Positions 5,357-6,323 of a DNA stretch of 6,323 nucleotides are shown in pieces. Numbering within the stretch: position 1 is the first letter of the stretch; each line of letters opens with the position of its first letter. This DNA comes from Bacillota bacterium. Lineage in GTDB: Bacteria > Bacillota_I > Bacilli_A > ML615J-28 > CAG-698. The notes under the pieces were generated by a model, which was not told the origin of the DNA, made no database searches, and was given only the letters and a program-made list of their open reading frames with translations. A program made the translations under genes and the position numbers. The stretch is from NCBI GenBank assembly GCA_023422115.1, contig JAEZSA010000010.1, positions 1 through 6,323 of the forward strand, written 5' to 3'.

Positions 5357-5893
5357 TTAGTTATTATGGTTTGTTATTTGACGAATTTTTTTCTTTGCAC
5401 GATAAATAGCATTGTAAATTTTTCTTTCATCACAGATAATTTCTTTTGCTATTGCTGGAATATCTTTTTTACTTTCATACATGAGTTCAAAAACTTGCTT
5501 CTCGAGTGTTGTTAGATTGGTTTTCCAGTTTTCTTCGATTTTTAGTGTTGTTTCTTTTACTTCTGATAGTAAATAATCCATGTTATCTTGAATCACAACA
5601 TGATAAAAATACTTGCTTTCTCGTGCTAAAATCTCTCTTATTTTTCTTTGTAATATCAAATCAAAGTATTTATTAAATGTTTTTCTCTCATAGATATCAT
5701 ATGTTTCAATGGCAATTTTCAACATAATCAATCCTTCTTGAAAGAAATCATCAAAACTCTTACTTTTAATATGAAAATCTCTAATTCTTGCTTTAATTAG
5801 AGATTCATATTTCTTAAACATTATTTCCAATGCTTCATCTTGTTTTTCATAGATTAAATATAACAATTCATAATCGTTATATTTATAAATCAT
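5357..5893 (-). CDS. sigH: SigH-like RNA polymerase sigma factor (sigma-70 family)
   Basis: Encodes 178 aa with two sigma regions. Region 2 is about residues 17-92 (DEALEIMFKKYESLIKARIR, DDFFQEGLIMLKIAIETYD, KTFNKYFDLILQRKIREIL). Region 4 is about 128-173 (LTTLEKQVFELMYESKKDIP followed by AIAKEI, ending RKIYNAIYRAKKKIRQI). The last motif resembles SigH's KSIDNALQRVKRKLEKY, and the gene sits just ahead of rpmG-secE-nusG and just after rlmB, as sigH does in Bacillus, where only yacP intervenes. SigH drives competence and early stationary or sporulation genes in relatives; targets here are unknown. Its ATG overlaps the rlmB TAA (TAATG), and AGGAGA (5910-5905) lies inside rlmB, so translation is coupled. 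The protein is shorter and more divergent than Bacillus SigH; orthology is inferred from synteny as well as motifs. Confidence 0.85.
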   Translation of the reverse strand: MIYKYNDYELLYLIYEKQDEALEIMFKKYESLIKARIRDFHIKSKSFDDFFQEGLIMLKIAIETYDIYERKTFNKYFDLILQRKIREILARESKYFYHVVIQDNMDYLLSEVKETTLKIEENWKTNLTTLEKQVFELMYESKKDIPAIAKEIICDERKIYNAIYRAKKKIRQITNHNN

Positions 5894-6323
5894 TATTGTT
5901 GTTGTCTCCTTATTTCATAAATCATAATCCCTGTACTTACTGAGGCATTTAAAGAATTAATCTTTCCTTTCATCGGTATTTCAACAAGGAAATCGCATTC
6001 TTCTTTTACCAATCGGGAGATTCCTTTTCCTTCTGAACCAATAACTAAGATAATTGGCATATCATACTGCAATTCCCACATACTACTACTCTTGGGACTT
6101 CTTTCTGCACCAACAATCCAATATCCTTTGTCTTTTAATTGTTTAAGTGTTTGTGTTAGATTCACCACTTCAACAACTTTCACATATTCAATAGCTCCAG
6201 CAGAAACTTTTGCTACAGTATTATTTAATTTTACGCTCCTGTTTTTGGGAAGAATTACTCCATCAACTCCAGCAGCTTCACAAGTTCTTAGAATAGCCCC
6301 TAAATTATGGGGATCTTCCAAAC
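5893..6323 (-). CDS. rlmB: 23S rRNA (guanosine-2'-O-)-methyltransferase RlmB, TrmH/SpoU family, C-terminal part
   Basis: About 143 C-terminal residues are present; the gene runs off the right edge. The SpoU methyltransferase (trefoil knot, SAM-dependent) modifies a conserved guanosine of the 23S rRNA peptidyl-transferase P-loop (G2251 in E. coli). All three family motifs are visible: LEDPHNLGAILRTCEAAG near the edge, VIGSEGKGISRLVKEECD with VEIPM, and NSLNASVSTGIMIYEI near the end. The first visible Leu codon (TTG at 6321) is internal, not a start, since homologs read GLEDPHN and the preceding two bases fit a Gly codon. It ends in TAA overlapping the sigma factor ATG by one base. TrmH-group relatives such as tRNA Gm18 enzymes are possible, but the position next to sigH argues for RlmB. 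Confidence 0.92.
   Translation of the reverse strand, partial: LEDPHNLGAILRTCEAAGVDGVILPKNRSVKLNNTVAKVSAGAIEYVKVVEVVNLTQTLKQLKDKGYWIVGAERSPKSSSMWELQYDMPIILVIGSEGKGISRLVKEECDFLVEIPMKGKINSLNASVSTGIMIYEIRRQQQ

Noticed and set aside
6319..6321. TTG as start of the rlmB fragment
   Set aside because: It lies inside the conserved LEDPHNLGAI motif, which is preceded by about 100 residues in the family; the frame continues past the window edge.
1..6323. UGA=Trp genetic code, mobile elements, CRISPR, tRNA genes
   Set aside because: All Trp codons are TGG and genes are intact under the standard bacterial code; no transposase, terminal repeats around the hydrolase pair, regularly spaced repeats or tRNA-like folds were seen.

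Overview
The window is a low-G+C, Firmicutes- or Acholeplasma/Izemoplasma-like chromosomal segment in which every supported gene lies on the minus strand. It carries the conserved block rlmB - sigH-like sigma factor - rpmG - secE - nusG - rplK - rplA - (rplJ just off the left edge), in the same order as in Bacillus and relatives. Tryptophan is TGG throughout and genes stay open under the standard bacterial code, so a UGA=Trp mycoplasma is excluded. Stops are six TAA and three TAG, with no TGA. An exact taxon cannot be named from the sequence alone.

In transcription order (right to left): a partial 23S rRNA Gm-methyltransferase (rlmB) overlaps a small SigH-like sigma factor by one base. A strong sigma-A promoter (TTGACA-17-TAAAAT with extended TG), part of whose -35 lies in a 10-bp perfect inverted repeat, then drives rpmG (49 aa, four-Cys L33), secE (unusually long, three predicted membrane helices) and nusG. 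This unit ends at a clean intrinsic terminator (4091-4118).

Next comes a foreign-looking insertion between nusG and rplK: a 576-aa class-C beta-lactamase-fold serine hydrolase and an endonuclease/exonuclease/phosphatase (EEP) family hydrolase. They appear to have their own promoter (TTGCAT-17-TATTAT) and are separated by a strong hairpin.

A near-consensus promoter (TTGACT-17-TATAAT) then starts the rplK-rplA unit. Its leader and the rplK-rplA spacer each carry a small RNA element resembling the L1-binding site of 23S rRNA (helix 76-77), so L1 probably controls both cistrons. At the left edge there is an L10 leader with GNRA-capped hairpin, followed by an intrinsic terminator whose loop is complementary to the L10 leader, then a strong ribosome binding site for rplJ, whose start codon should lie just outside the window.

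The window therefore holds much of a translation/secretion/transcription-elongation cluster with three layers of ribosomal-protein autoregulation visible in the non-coding DNA. No mobile element, CRISPR array, tRNA or rRNA gene was seen, and no gene-free stretch exceeds 300 bases. I saw no clearly new multi-gene system; the most interesting signals are the paired L1 operators, the L10 attenuator geometry, the inserted hydrolase pair and the extended SecE.
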